From assembly GCA_965213525.1 (NCBI GenBank), contig OZ243889.1, positions 1,612,001 through 1,676,000 of the forward strand: DNA of 64,000 nt. Direction: 5' to 3'. A model generated the notes under the pieces. That model made no database searches. It saw only the letters and a program-made list of their open reading frames with translations, and was not told the origin of the DNA. Shown in pieces: positions 1 through 6,948 of the stretch. Made by a program: the position numbers and the translations under genes. Within the stretch, counting starts at the first letter, position 1; each line of letters begins with the position of its first letter. Source of the stretch: G965213525 sp965213525 (GTDB taxonomy: Bacteria > Actinomycetota > Acidimicrobiia > Acidimicrobiales > Poriferisodalaceae).

Positions 1-1
1 G

Positions 2-583
2 ACCCAGAAGATCGTGTCGAAGGCCGAGGGGGCGATGGCCGAGATCGACCCGGCCGATCCGCTCTCCCACAAGCCGCTCGTCGAGCGCGAATCGGTGCGC
101 GTCCTGCGGCGTCGGGGGGAGCTGGTCATCTCCGAGACCCGCCACGGGTTCGTCTGCGCCAACGCCGGCATCGATCTCTCCAACGTCGACCGGGGCTGGT
201 GCGCGCTGTTGCCCGAGGACAGCGATCGCTCGGCCCGGCGCATCCGCGACCGAGTGCGGGCCCTCGGGGGGGTCGAGGTGGCGGTCATCGTCTCGGACAC
301 CTTCGGCCGGCCTTGGCGGCGGGGGGTGACCGACGTGGCGATCGGGTCGGCCGGGATCGGCCCGATCCTCGATCTGCGGGGCTCGACCGACGCGCTCGGC
401 CGGGAGCTGGTGGTCACCGAGGTGGCGATCGTCGACGAGATCGCCGCTGCCGCCGATCTGGTCATGGGCAAGGCCACCGGGGTGCCGGTGGCGGTCGTGC
501 GCGGCGTCGATGCCTCGTGGCTGCGCGTCGGGTCGGTCGCCGACGAGATCGTGCGCGATCCCGCCGACGACCTGTTCCGCTGA
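2..583 (+). CDS. cofE: Coenzyme F420-0:L-glutamate ligase, C-terminal part (gene cut by window edge)
   Basis: This enzyme adds gamma-linked glutamate to coenzyme F420-0 in the cytoplasm, using GTP. The frame is open from base 2 and reads TQKIVSKAEG before the first GTG at 14. That segment is itself family sequence, so the true start lies upstream and GTG 14 is internal. Other family stretches are ETRHGFVCANAGID (about residue 48), VSDTFGRPWRRG (about residue 98) and the closing KATGVPVAVVRG region. The actinobacterial version is often called FbiB and may carry a C-terminal nitroreductase-like domain. Here the protein stops after the ligase domain at TGA 581-583, so this is the short CofE form. 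The function is well supported by sequence; the symbol is by family. Confidence 0.85.
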   Translation, partial: TQKIVSKAEGAMAEIDPADPLSHKPLVERESVRVLRRRGELVISETRHGFVCANAGIDLSNVDRGWCALLPEDSDRSARRIRDRVRALGGVEVAVIVSDTFGRPWRRGVTDVAIGSAGIGPILDLRGSTDALGRELVVTEVAIVDEIAAAADLVMGKATGVPVAVVRGVDASWLRVGSVADEIVRDPADDLFR

Positions 584-678
584 GTCGGCGATCCGGCCCG
601 AGCGTGACCCGTCGATCGGCGACCGCCACCCCGTGAGTGCGGCTTCGACCAGTCGCCGCAGCCGTCGTTCCCACCTAC

Positions 679-696
679 TGTAGAGATGTAGCTACA
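679..696. promoter_or_regulatory. Palindromic operator candidate upstream of relic toxin-antitoxin locus
   Basis: TGTAGCTACA at 687-696 is a perfect 10-base palindrome, and a further TGTAG half-site begins at 679. It lies 11 bases before the ATG at 708, where autoregulatory antitoxins of the Phd/VapB type usually bind their own promoter. Operator function is inferred from position and symmetry. Confidence 0.45.
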
Positions 697-707
697 CGGG
701 AGCGGGG

Positions 708-1019
708 ATGGCGACGCAGATGAGCGGCCGTGAGTTCAACCAGGACACCAGCGGCGCCAAGAAGGCGCCGAGCACGGCCCCGTCTACATCACCGACCGGG
801 GCCGCCCCGCGCACGTGCTGTTGACCTTCGACGCCTACGAGGAGCTACTCCGACCTCATCGGGTCCTCGACCTGCTCGCCGAACCCGCCGGCATCGCCGA
901 CGTCGAGCTCGTGGCGCCCCGGCGCGACCGCGTTGATCCACGACATGACCGTGGTCACCCGAGACATCGAGGACTTCGACCGCTTCGCCGACCTCGACGT
1001 GCTCGACCCCTGGACCTGA
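708..1019 (+). pseudogene. Relic toxin-antitoxin locus: frameshifted Phd/YefM-like antitoxin joined to a PIN toxin C-terminus
   Basis: ATG 708 opens MATQMSGREFNQDTSGAKKA, the N-terminus of a Phd/YefM-type antitoxin. The frame then breaks near 765-769. One base later, in another frame, it continues EHGPVYITDRGRPAHVLLTF and DAYEELLRPHRVLDLLAEPA, exactly what such an antitoxin should read. From about 924 a third frame gives ATALIHDMTVVTRDIEDF and then DLDVLDPWT followed by TGA at 1017-1019. That is the typical C-terminus of a PIN-domain (VapC/FitB) toxin. The locus has therefore lost one base in the antitoxin and most of the toxin, including the N-terminal catalytic Asp region. It should be non-functional, although the operator-like palindrome upstream is intact. 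Confidence 0.75.
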
Positions 1020-1210
1020 ACGCCCGGATGCCCAGCCGTGTCACCGCTGGACACACGCGCTGCAGCAGTCCCCCAAGCGGTCGCCGGCCAGACCACGGCC
1101 GGGCCGGCGGCCCGCCGGGCTCCTGCCGGTTCTCGCTCGGGTGCCCAAGTGGCGACGTGAAGGTCGGCGGGTGCAGGTAGGCGTGTCGGTCTGGGTGCGC
1201 CGACCGTCTG

Positions 1211-1750
1211 TCAGCGGGTCACGACCGTGGCCCAGACAAGATCGACGAGTCGCTCGACGGCCCCGGGGCTGGTTGCGTGGGATGCGGCGGTGATCGCCGC
1301 GAGCGCGTAGTCGGCGAGCTCTCGGCTGTGCTCGGGGGCGGGGTCCAGGCGTTCGATCAGTTGAGCGAACGCCTCGACGAGCATCTTGTGGGCGTCGCTG
1401 TGCAGGTGTGGGGCGGCGAGGAAGAGCTCTGGGGGATGCTCGGCGAGCAGTTGGGCGTGGGCAGCGAGTGCGTGGTGGAGGACCTCGTCGGCGTCCTGGT
1501 CCGCGTCATCGAGGTCGAGTCCGTCGATGTGGGCGCGGACGAGGTCGGTGTGGACGGCTTCAAGCACTCCGTCGACGTCACCGAAGCGCTTGTAGAGCGT
1601 GGCTCGGCCGATGCCGGCGCGTTGGGCGATACCGGCCATGGTGAGGTTGGCGATGCCGTGCTCGCTGACCAGCTCGACGGTGGCGCGTACGACGCCCGAT
1701 CGGAGCTGTTGCCCGTGCTCTTCGAGGGTGTCTGCCCAGATCCTCGGCAT
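1211..1750 (-). CDS. TetR/AcrR-family transcriptional regulator
   Basis: A 179-residue protein with an N-terminal TetR helix-turn-helix at about residues 14-60: the segment LTMAGIAQRAGIGRATLYKR followed by FGDVDGVLEA is the hallmark of the family. The remainder is a variable ligand-binding domain with no recognisable ligand. It is divergent from an ABC transporter gene starting at 1838. The 87-base gap holds two copies of a GACATTCTGTC sequence that could be its operator. The simplest reading is a self-regulating repressor of the transporter, induced by the exported compound; that role is inferred. ATG 1750 is chosen because no better start precedes it in frame. Confidence 0.85.
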   Translation of the reverse strand: MPRIWADTLEEHGQQLRSGVVRATVELVSEHGIANLTMAGIAQRAGIGRATLYKRFGDVDGVLEAVHTDLVRAHIDGLDLDDADQDADEVLHHALAAHAQLLAEHPPELFLAAPHLHSDAHKMLVEAFAQLIERLDPAPEHSRELADYALAAITAASHATSPGAVERLVDLVWATVVTR

Positions 1751-1790
1751 CGGTGCACATTCTAGCGATCAGCCCACCACGACCCGGACT

Positions 1791-1820
1791 GACATTCTGT
1801 CTTGATTGCGACATTCTGTC
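1791..1820. promoter_or_regulatory. Twin GACATTCTGTC operator between TetR gene and ABC transporter
   Basis: The 11-mer GACATTCTGTC occurs at 1791-1801 and again at 1810-1820, 19 bases apart. Each copy is itself an inverted repeat (GACA, 3-base spacer, TGTC). The pair lies between the divergent regulator start (1750) and the ABC ATPase start (1838). Spacing of about two helical turns suggests two TetR dimers bound side by side. Binding is inferred. Confidence 0.6.
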
Positions 1821-1837
1821 TATGCAATGGTGCGGGG

Positions 1838-2545
1838 GTGATCGAACTCGATGCCGTGGTGAAGCGCTACGACCACACGACCGCCGTCGACTCGCTGTCC
1901 TTCCGTGCCGAACCGGGTCGGGTGACCGGCCTCCTCGGACCCAACGGAGCTGGGAAGACGACCACGTTCCGGATCCTGCTGGGCCTGGCCACGGCCGACG
2001 CCGGGACTGCGCTGATCGACGGGCAGCCCTACGCCGCCCTGGCCCGGCCCAAGGAGCGAGTCGGTGCGGTGTTGGAGTCCTCGGGGTTCCACCCGACCCG
2101 TTCGGGTCGCGACCACCTCCGTGTGGTGACCACCGCTGCCGGGCTGCCGTGGCGACGATGTGACGAGGTCCTCGACGAGGTCGGACTGGCCGGTGCCGCC
2201 AGCCGAGCGGTCGGGGGTTATTCGCTCGGCATGCGCCAACGACTGGGTCTGGCGTCGGCGCTGTTGGGCGATCCGCAGGTGCTCGTGCTCGACGAGCCCA
2301 CGAACGGCCTCGACCCGGTCGGCGTGGCCTGGGTGCGGGCGCTGGTCCGCAACCTCGCCGCTGATGGGCGCTGCGTGATCGTGGCCAGCCATCTCCTGGC
2401 CGAGATCGCGCTCACCGTCGACGACGTCGTCATCATCGACCGGGGACGCGCCGTCCACCACGGCCCCATGCAGCCCGACCGGGATCCCGCCCGGCTCGAG
2501 CAGCTCTTCCTCTCCGTCACCTCCAGCGACCCAAGCGTGGCGTGA
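1838..2545 (+). CDS. ABC transporter ATP-binding protein
   Basis: A 235-residue nucleotide-binding subunit of an exporter. Walker A is GPNGAGKT at about residues 34-41, the signature is YSLGMRQR at about 127-134, and Walker B is VLVLDEPTNG at about 147-156, followed by the switch His in ASHLLAE. GTG 1838 (reading MIELDAVVKRYDH) is taken as the start, because an earlier in-frame TTG at 1802 would place coding sequence over the operator repeats. The stop overlaps the next ATG by one base, so it is translationally coupled to the permease at 2545. The DrrA/CcmA-like type commonly exports small hydrophobic compounds or confers drug resistance. Substrate unknown. Confidence 0.88.
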   Translation: MIELDAVVKRYDHTTAVDSLSFRAEPGRVTGLLGPNGAGKTTTFRILLGLATADAGTALIDGQPYAALARPKERVGAVLESSGFHPTRSGRDHLRVVTTAAGLPWRRCDEVLDEVGLAGAASRAVGGYSLGMRQRLGLASALLGDPQVLVLDEPTNGLDPVGVAWVRALVRNLAADGRCVIVASHLLAEIALTVDDVVIIDRGRAVHHGPMQPDRDPARLEQLFLSVTSSDPSVA

Positions 2546-3282
2546 TGGGTCGTCTGCTCGCCGCAGAGTGGCTGAAGGCCCGCACGTCCCGGCTGCTGGT
2601 CGCCACCGTGCCTGCGGCAGTCCTCATCTCCGCCGCTGCGGTCGCCGGCGCAGTGCTATCAGCCGACGGCGCCGGCGTCGCGCTCGACAGCACCGACGGG
2701 ATCCGGTGAGCCCTGCACGTGACAACGCTCGGCTCGATGCTTGTCCTCGTCGTGGGCATCATCATCACCGCCGGCGAGTACCGCACCGCGGTGGCCACCG
2801 AGACCTTCCTCACCACCCCCGACCGAGTTGCGGTGCTCACCGCCAAGCTCGGCTTCGCTGCGCTCGTCGGCCTGGTCACCGGATTCATCTCCGCCGCCAC
2901 GGCGCTCGCAGTGGCCGTCGCCCTCTACCGGGTCGAAGGGGTCACCTACCCCTTCGACGACGCCGAGACGTGGCTCATCCTCGGCGGTGCCATCTGCTAC
3001 GCCGTGGCCTTCGGCATCCTCGGCGCCACCCTTGGCGCGATCACTCGCAACCAGATCGTGGCCATCCTCGCGGCGCTGGCCTGGCTGCTCATCATCGAGA
3101 ACATCCTCGTCGGCATCTCCGAGCCGCTCGCCCAGTGGCTCCCCGGCGTAGCCGGCCAAGCCATCGTCCGCGCACCCGACCGAGACCTCCTCCCACCCGC
3201 CGGCGCCCTCGCCCTCCTCGCCACCTACGCCGCGCTCGCCAGCGCCATGGGACTCCACGTGACCCGCACCCGCGACGCATGA
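2545..3282 (+). pseudogene. ABC transporter permease interrupted by an in-frame TGA
   Basis: ATG 2545 starts GRLLAAEWLKARTSRLLV, typical of ABC-2-type permeases paired with DrrA-like ATPases. After 54 codons a TGA at 2707-2709 interrupts the frame (DGIR, stop, ALHVTTLGSM). The same frame then stays open to 3282, with the hydrophobic segments expected of the family: MLVLVVGIIITAGEYRTAV, then segments near LGFAALVGLVTGF, AICYAVAFGILGATLG and AILAALAWLLIIENI. The simplest reading is one nonsense change in an otherwise intact gene of 245 codons. Restart at GTG 2719 is possible but would lose the first membrane segment. It could be a true loss of function, a strain polymorphism or a sequencing error. 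Confidence 0.75.
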
Positions 3283-3327
3283 GCGACCGACCCCGAACCA
3301 CGCAACCCCCGCCACGAGGAGCCCACC

Positions 3328-3462
3328 ATGACCCAGCCCCACCCCGACACCAACGAGCCCGGCCCCACACCTGCGCGCCCCGCATGGATCCTGCCCATCA
3401 CGGTGGTGCTCGCCCTCGTGATCACCATGGTGATCCTTCACCTCACCGGGATCGTCGGCTGA
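3328..3462 (+). CDS. Small single-pass membrane protein
   Basis: A 44-residue protein with a Pro-rich, polar N-terminal half (MTQPHPDTNEPGPTPARP) followed by one strongly hydrophobic helix (WILPITVVLALVITMVILHL). AGGAG at 3316-3320 is a good ribosome binding site 7 bases before the ATG. It lies 45 bases after the ABC permease on the same strand and may be a small accessory of that transporter. No family is recognised. The hydrophobic helix and binding site make it likelier real than chance. Confidence 0.5.
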   Translation: MTQPHPDTNEPGPTPARPAWILPITVVLALVITMVILHLTGIVG

Positions 3463-3517
3463 GCACCCCCCACACGCGCTGGACTCTGCCGCCCAACTCT
3501 CGCGGCGGGGCGACACC

Positions 3518-3706
3518 ATGATCGACAGCCTGCTCGACACGGCAAGCGAGCTCCGAGCCGGCACCGTCAGGCTCGTCGCGGAGCAGATCCTTCGCGCCAT
3601 CGCACGCCTACTGCTTGCCCCCGTCCACCAAGCCCTCCGACACGCCCCGCTGGAACCACAGGCCGTCGCTCTCATCGAGCTCTTCGACCTCGATCCCACT
3701 CCGTGA
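3518..3706 (+). CDS. Hypothetical protein, 62 residues
   Basis: A short open frame (MIDSLLDTASELRAGTVRLV and onwards) that would fold as amphipathic helices, with no recognised domain. The ribosome binding site is weak. It is co-directional with the small membrane protein 55 bases upstream. It could be a real small gene or the start of the decayed material that follows; evidence is limited to length and helix-like composition. Confidence 0.3.
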   Translation: MIDSLLDTASELRAGTVRLVAEQILRAIARLLLAPVHQALRHAPLEPQAVALIELFDLDPTP

Positions 3707-4269
3707 CGACCGCCCTCTGACGCCTCTGAGCAGCAGGCGCTCTCGCGCTCGTCCTCATGATCGGCCTCGCCCGCATCACGGCCACCCGACCGAGCAGCTC
3801 CGCCGACCACCGGATCACGACCGCCGCCATCCGCCGCTACGACCGACGCCGGGCCACCTGCACCCGCACCCCGGCTCTTCGCCCTCCTCGGCACCCTGTC
3901 CGCCCTCACCATCTGGGCCGGGGGCGCCGTTCTGGGACATCAGACGTCGGCGCCCGAGCTTCGGAGACGGCCCGGTGCAGCCCGAGAGCGACTGCCCGAT
4001 GGCCTCCGAGACGAACCACAATCGCCGATCCGCCCCCGTCCAACGCTCACAGTTGCACACCCCTGCCACCGGGCGTCCCGATCAGCGCAGAACAGCACTG
4101 ACTGCTCGCTCTCCCCCACCAAGGCCCTGGTTCGGACACCGCTAGGTACCGGCCCATGTGGGCCGCCGCGAACCGGAGCTTCCGGGGATGGGCCGCCCCG
4201 GACCGGAGTCTTGGGGTGGTCGGCCGCTTCGGACTGGTGGCCCATCGTGAACGCGGGCCGACCCCGCGC
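3707..4269. other. Gene-poor stretch with possible remnants of a membrane protein
   Basis: No convincing gene is seen in these 563 bases. Two hydrophobic fragments stand out on the plus strand in different frames. Near 3751 the sequence reads LVLMIGLARIT followed by a basic stretch ending RRYDRRRAT. From about 3870 another frame reads LFALLGTLSALTIWAGGAVL. Together they resemble a short membrane protein broken by a frameshift around 3865-3875. The 3' end carries degenerate ~30-base repeats at 4160-4243. Confidence 0.3.
4160..4243. repeat. Degenerate ~30-base tandem repeat, two and a half copies
   Basis: Copies start at 4160 (GGGCCGCCGCGAACCGGAGC), 4190 (GGGCCGCCCCGGACCGGAGT) and 4221 (CGGCCGCTTCGGACTGG). 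It lies just downstream of the VapC stop codon (minus strand), in non-coding sequence. No function is evident. Confidence 0.45.
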
Positions 4270-4671
4270 TCACCCCTCGACGAGCTCGACGACGTCGGGG
4301 TGGGCGAGGTGCAGACCCCGGTCGAAGGTGATGAGCGCGGCGGCATGACGCCGTGCGAGCGATGCGAGGTAGAAGTCGGTGACCTGACGATGCCCGGCGA
4401 CGCCCCGCAGCACCGACGGCGACACGGGCAGATCGGCCGGGACGAGCTCGTGATCGGGGTGGCCGGTGGTCAGCGTCAGGAGCTCGGACGCCTCGGCTGG
4501 CGACCGACCGAGGCTGATCGCAACCCGAACGAGTCCGAGCTGGGTCAACGGGCACGTGGCGAAGCCGCCTTGCCGTCGCGAGCTGAACCAGGAGCGGGCT
4601 CGCGAGTGGTGGGCATGATCCGGAGACGTCAGCGCCACCAGGACGTTGACGTCGAGGAGCGCGAAGCTCAC
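4270..4671 (-). CDS. vapC: VapC-type PIN-domain toxin ribonuclease
   Basis: A 133-residue PIN-domain protein, predicted metal-dependent RNase and toxin of a type II pair. The catalytic acids are visible as D7 in FALLDVNVLVAL, the Asp in QVTDFYLASLA and the Asp in ITFDRGL. The middle CPLTQLGLVRV segment is typical of the subfamily that pairs with ribbon-helix-helix antitoxins. GTG 4671 is chosen because it overlaps the antitoxin stop by four bases (GTGA) and places the family N-terminus at residue 1; longer upstream frames read through the antitoxin gene out of frame. The length is normal and no lesion is seen, so the module looks intact. Confidence 0.85.
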   Translation of the reverse strand: MSFALLDVNVLVALTSPDHAHHSRARSWFSSRRQGGFATCPLTQLGLVRVAISLGRSPAEASELLTLTTGHPDHELVPADLPVSPSVLRGVAGHRQVTDFYLASLARRHAAALITFDRGLHLAHPDVVELVEG

Positions 4672-4892
4672 TCCTCTTCGGCTGCTCGGACATCTGCAGA
4701 CGTGATGGTGCGCCCGTAACGCACCAACGGCAGGCCGGTCTCGTTGTCGACGTCGACACCGCCGCTCGGATCGGTCTCGAGCGCAGCGCTCACCAGCGCC
4801 CCCAGCGTGGCGCTGAGTGATCGATCGGTCTCGCGAGCCAGTGCGACGGCCCGGTGGTGGATGTCGTCGGGGAGGTCGACGGTCGTCCGCAC
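4668..4892 (-). CDS. vapB: VapB-type ribbon-helix-helix antitoxin
   Basis: A 74-residue protein starting MRTTVDLPDDIHHRAVALA, a classic ribbon-helix-helix N-terminus that binds DNA as a dimer. The acidic C-terminus (ADVRAAEEE) is the part expected to wrap the toxin. It is translationally coupled to vapC by a 4-base overlap. Autoregulation by the complex is usual for the family. A perfect inverted repeat at 4921-4939, 28 bases upstream, is a candidate operator. Confidence 0.82.
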   Translation of the reverse strand: MRTTVDLPDDIHHRAVALARETDRSLSATLGALVSAALETDPSGGVDVDNETGLPLVRYGRTITSADVRAAEEE

Positions 4893-4920
4893 CCATCCCA
4901 GCCTACTGCATCACTACATC

Positions 4921-4939
4921 GCCGCATCACCGATGCGGC
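4921..4939. promoter_or_regulatory. Perfect inverted repeat upstream of vapBC
   Basis: GCCGCATC, spacer ACC, GATGCGGC: 8-base arms with a 3-base spacer, 28 bases before the vapB start and 28 bases after the preceding gene's stop. No T-run follows on either side, which favours an operator over an intrinsic terminator. The related sequence GCATCACTACATC lies next to it at 4909-4920. Confidence 0.45.
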
Positions 4940-4966
4940 ACGGCGGGCAGGGGGCCAGGGGGGCGG

Positions 4967-5977
4967 TCAGCCGCTGCCCGGGTCGGGAACCCGGGCGGCG
5001 ACGAGGACCTCGCCGGCGAGAACGCGCTCGGCGTCACCGACGAGGGTGAGCTCGGTGATCTCGGCGCCCTCGCCGACCACGGCGCCCTCGCCGACCACCG
5101 AGGACCGCACGGTCGCCCCGGCCTCGATGCGGGCGTCGGCGAGGATCACGGCATCATCGACGGTGGCGCCCTCGGCGATGACGGCACCGGCGCCGACCCA
5201 CGAGCGCGTCACGGTGGCACCCGCACCGACCTCGCCCAGCACGGCCTCGACGCCCGCCCTGTCGGCCCAGACCCCGTCGAGCAGGTGGCGGTGGGCGTCG
5301 AGGTAGGCCTCGGGCGTGCCGCAGTCCAACCAGTACACGTCGGCGGCGTGGGCGAACAACGAGCCGGCGTCGACCAGGGCGGGGAAGGTCTCCCGCTCGA
5401 CCGACACGGCGCGGCCCGACTCGATCGTCTCGACCACCTCGGGCTCGACGACGTAGGTGCCGGCGTTGATGAGATCTGACGGCGCCGTCCCCGGTGCGGG
5501 CTTCTCGACGAAGCGCTCGACCCGGCCGTCGGCGTCGGCGACCACCACCCCGAAGCGCGACGGATCGTCGACCCGTTGCAGAGCGATGGTGGCGGCGGCG
5601 CCGGAACGTCGGTGGCCGTCGATGACCGCGCCGACATCGAGGTCGGTCAGCACGTCGCCGTTCAGCACGAGGAACGTGTCGTCGACCCCGGCGGCCTCCG
5701 CGGCGAAGCGGATCGCTCCGGCGGTGCCGAGCGGCTCGGGCTCGACGACCAGGCGCAACCGCATGCCGGCGCAGGTGCCGTCGGGGTAGGCCGCGGCGAG
5801 GGCGTCGGAGCGGTAGCCGAGCGCCAGGACCAGCTCGTGCACCCCAGCATCGGCCAGGCGGCCGACGACCCGCTCGAGCATGGCGACGTTGCCCACCGGC
5901 AGCATCTGCTTGGGACGGGTGAGGGTGAGGGGACGCAGCCGGGTCCCGAAGCCGCCGACCAGGACGACCGCGTGCAC
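4967..5977 (-). CDS. Sugar-phosphate nucleotidyltransferase (mannose-1-phosphate guanylyltransferase-like)
   Basis: A 336-residue NDP-sugar pyrophosphorylase that activates a sugar-1-phosphate for glycan synthesis. The N-terminal Rossmann-like domain carries the nucleotide motif GGFGTRLRPLTLTRPKQMLP (residues about 8-27), LGTAGAIRFA and LNGDVLTDLD. After residue about 240 there are left-handed beta-helix hexapeptides (GAGATVTRSWVGAGAV, IEAGATVRSSVVGEGAVVG), as in GDP-mannose pyrophosphorylases. GTG 5977 is chosen: it follows the upstream stop at 5985 by 7 bases, has a GAGGG binding site, and puts the motif at the usual position. Longer frames overlap the upstream gene. It heads into a glycosyltransferase cluster. 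Guanylyl rather than thymidylyl specificity is inferred from family resemblance only. Confidence 0.78.
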   Translation of the reverse strand: MHAVVLVGGFGTRLRPLTLTRPKQMLPVGNVAMLERVVGRLADAGVHELVLALGYRSDALAAAYPDGTCAGMRLRLVVEPEPLGTAGAIRFAAEAAGVDDTFLVLNGDVLTDLDVGAVIDGHRRSGAAATIALQRVDDPSRFGVVVADADGRVERFVEKPAPGTAPSDLINAGTYVVEPEVVETIESGRAVSVERETFPALVDAGSLFAHAADVYWLDCGTPEAYLDAHRHLLDGVWADRAGVEAVLGEVGAGATVTRSWVGAGAVIAEGATVDDAVILADARIEAGATVRSSVVGEGAVVGEGAEITELTLVGDAERVLAGEVLVAARVPDPGSG

Positions 5978-5984
5978 CCGGCCC

Positions 5985-6935
5985 TCAGCCGCCGGAGCCG
6001 GACTCGTCGGCGTCGTCGCCGTCGCCGTCGTCCGGATCTGCGGGTGCCACGTCGTCACCGTCGGCCGGCTCGGCGTCACCGGTCTCGGCGTCACCGCCCC
6101 CGGCGCCCACGGTGTCGACGTCGTCGGTCTCGGTGTCGGTCTCGTCGATCTCGGTGTCGACGTCGTCGATCGCCCCGCCCTCGTCCTCGGCGGCTCCCTC
6201 GGTCTCGGCGTCGGGGATCACGTCGGGCGACACGACCTCGCCCTCGTCGTCGACGACGAGGTCGGTGCCGTCTGCGGTCTGGGTGGCGGTCGGGGGGCGT
6301 TCGGGCTCGTAGTCGTCGCCGGCGAAGGCGATCGTGTAGATCTCACCGTCGTCGCGCAGGGAGATGCGATCGAAGCCCCCTTCGAACACCTGGGGCTCGT
6401 CGTCAGCGGCGTCGTCCCACCTGTAGACCCGCCACTCGCCGTCAGAGCCGTCGGCGCAGTCGTCGCCGTTCGCCAGGGTCGTCCCGTCGGGCAGCTCCCA
6501 CTCGTCCTCGCCGGCGTCGACGCCGATCTCGTCGAAGAAGACCCCGAGCGTGGCCCGACTGCCCCGAGCCCGGGTGCTGTGGGGGTGGATGTGGATGAAG
6601 CCGTCGGCGTGGGTGTGGATGCCGACCTCGTCGCCGCGGGTGTCGACGTAGGGCGGCTCGAACTCGCCGGTGGTGCACAGGTACACGCCGTAGGGCGAGT
6701 GCCAGTGATCGCCCTGGACGCCACCGTCGCTGGTGGCGACGTTGAGCAGCGGACGCTCGCCGGCGGTGGACTCGCGCTCGCCTCGGGCGACGAACACCAG
6801 CGCCAACCCGACGGTGATGATGCCGGCGATCAGCAGCGGGAAGCCCAGGCGGCGCTGGCGACCGATGGATCGGCCTCGCGCTCGTTGGGACTGGGCGACC
6901 CTGGCGACCTTCTTGGCGGAGCTCTCACGTGCCAT
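5985..6935 (-). CDS. Membrane-anchored extracellular His-rich protein with long acidic tail
   Basis: A 316-residue protein: basic N-terminus (about 1-28), one membrane segment (LGFPLLIAGIITVGLALVFV, about 29-48), an extracellular domain with many His (DHWHSPYGVYLCTTGEF; VGIHTHADGFIHIHPHS) and, after about residue 215, a tail almost entirely of D, E, T, G and A. The His pairs could bind metal, but no known fold is recognised, so the function is unknown. ATG 6935 (MARESSAKKVARV) is chosen: it lies 13 bases after the upstream stop, and the longer frame to 7034 would run into the upstream gene. It sits between a glycosyltransferase and a nucleotidyltransferase in one operon-like run. Confidence 0.72.
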   Translation of the reverse strand: MARESSAKKVARVAQSQRARGRSIGRQRRLGFPLLIAGIITVGLALVFVARGERESTAGERPLLNVATSDGGVQGDHWHSPYGVYLCTTGEFEPPYVDTRGDEVGIHTHADGFIHIHPHSTRARGSRATLGVFFDEIGVDAGEDEWELPDGTTLANGDDCADGSDGEWRVYRWDDAADDEPQVFEGGFDRISLRDDGEIYTIAFAGDDYEPERPPTATQTADGTDLVVDDEGEVVSPDVIPDAETEGAAEDEGGAIDDVDTEIDETDTETDDVDTVGAGGGDAETGDAEPADGDDVAPADPDDGDGDDADESGSGG

Positions 6936-6948
6936 GACCTCGTCGACC

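Noticed and set aside
2707..2709. Selenocysteine or other recoding of TGA in the permease
   Set aside because: ABC permeases have no Cys or selenocysteine at this place and no SECIS-like hairpin is evident; nonsense mutation is simpler.
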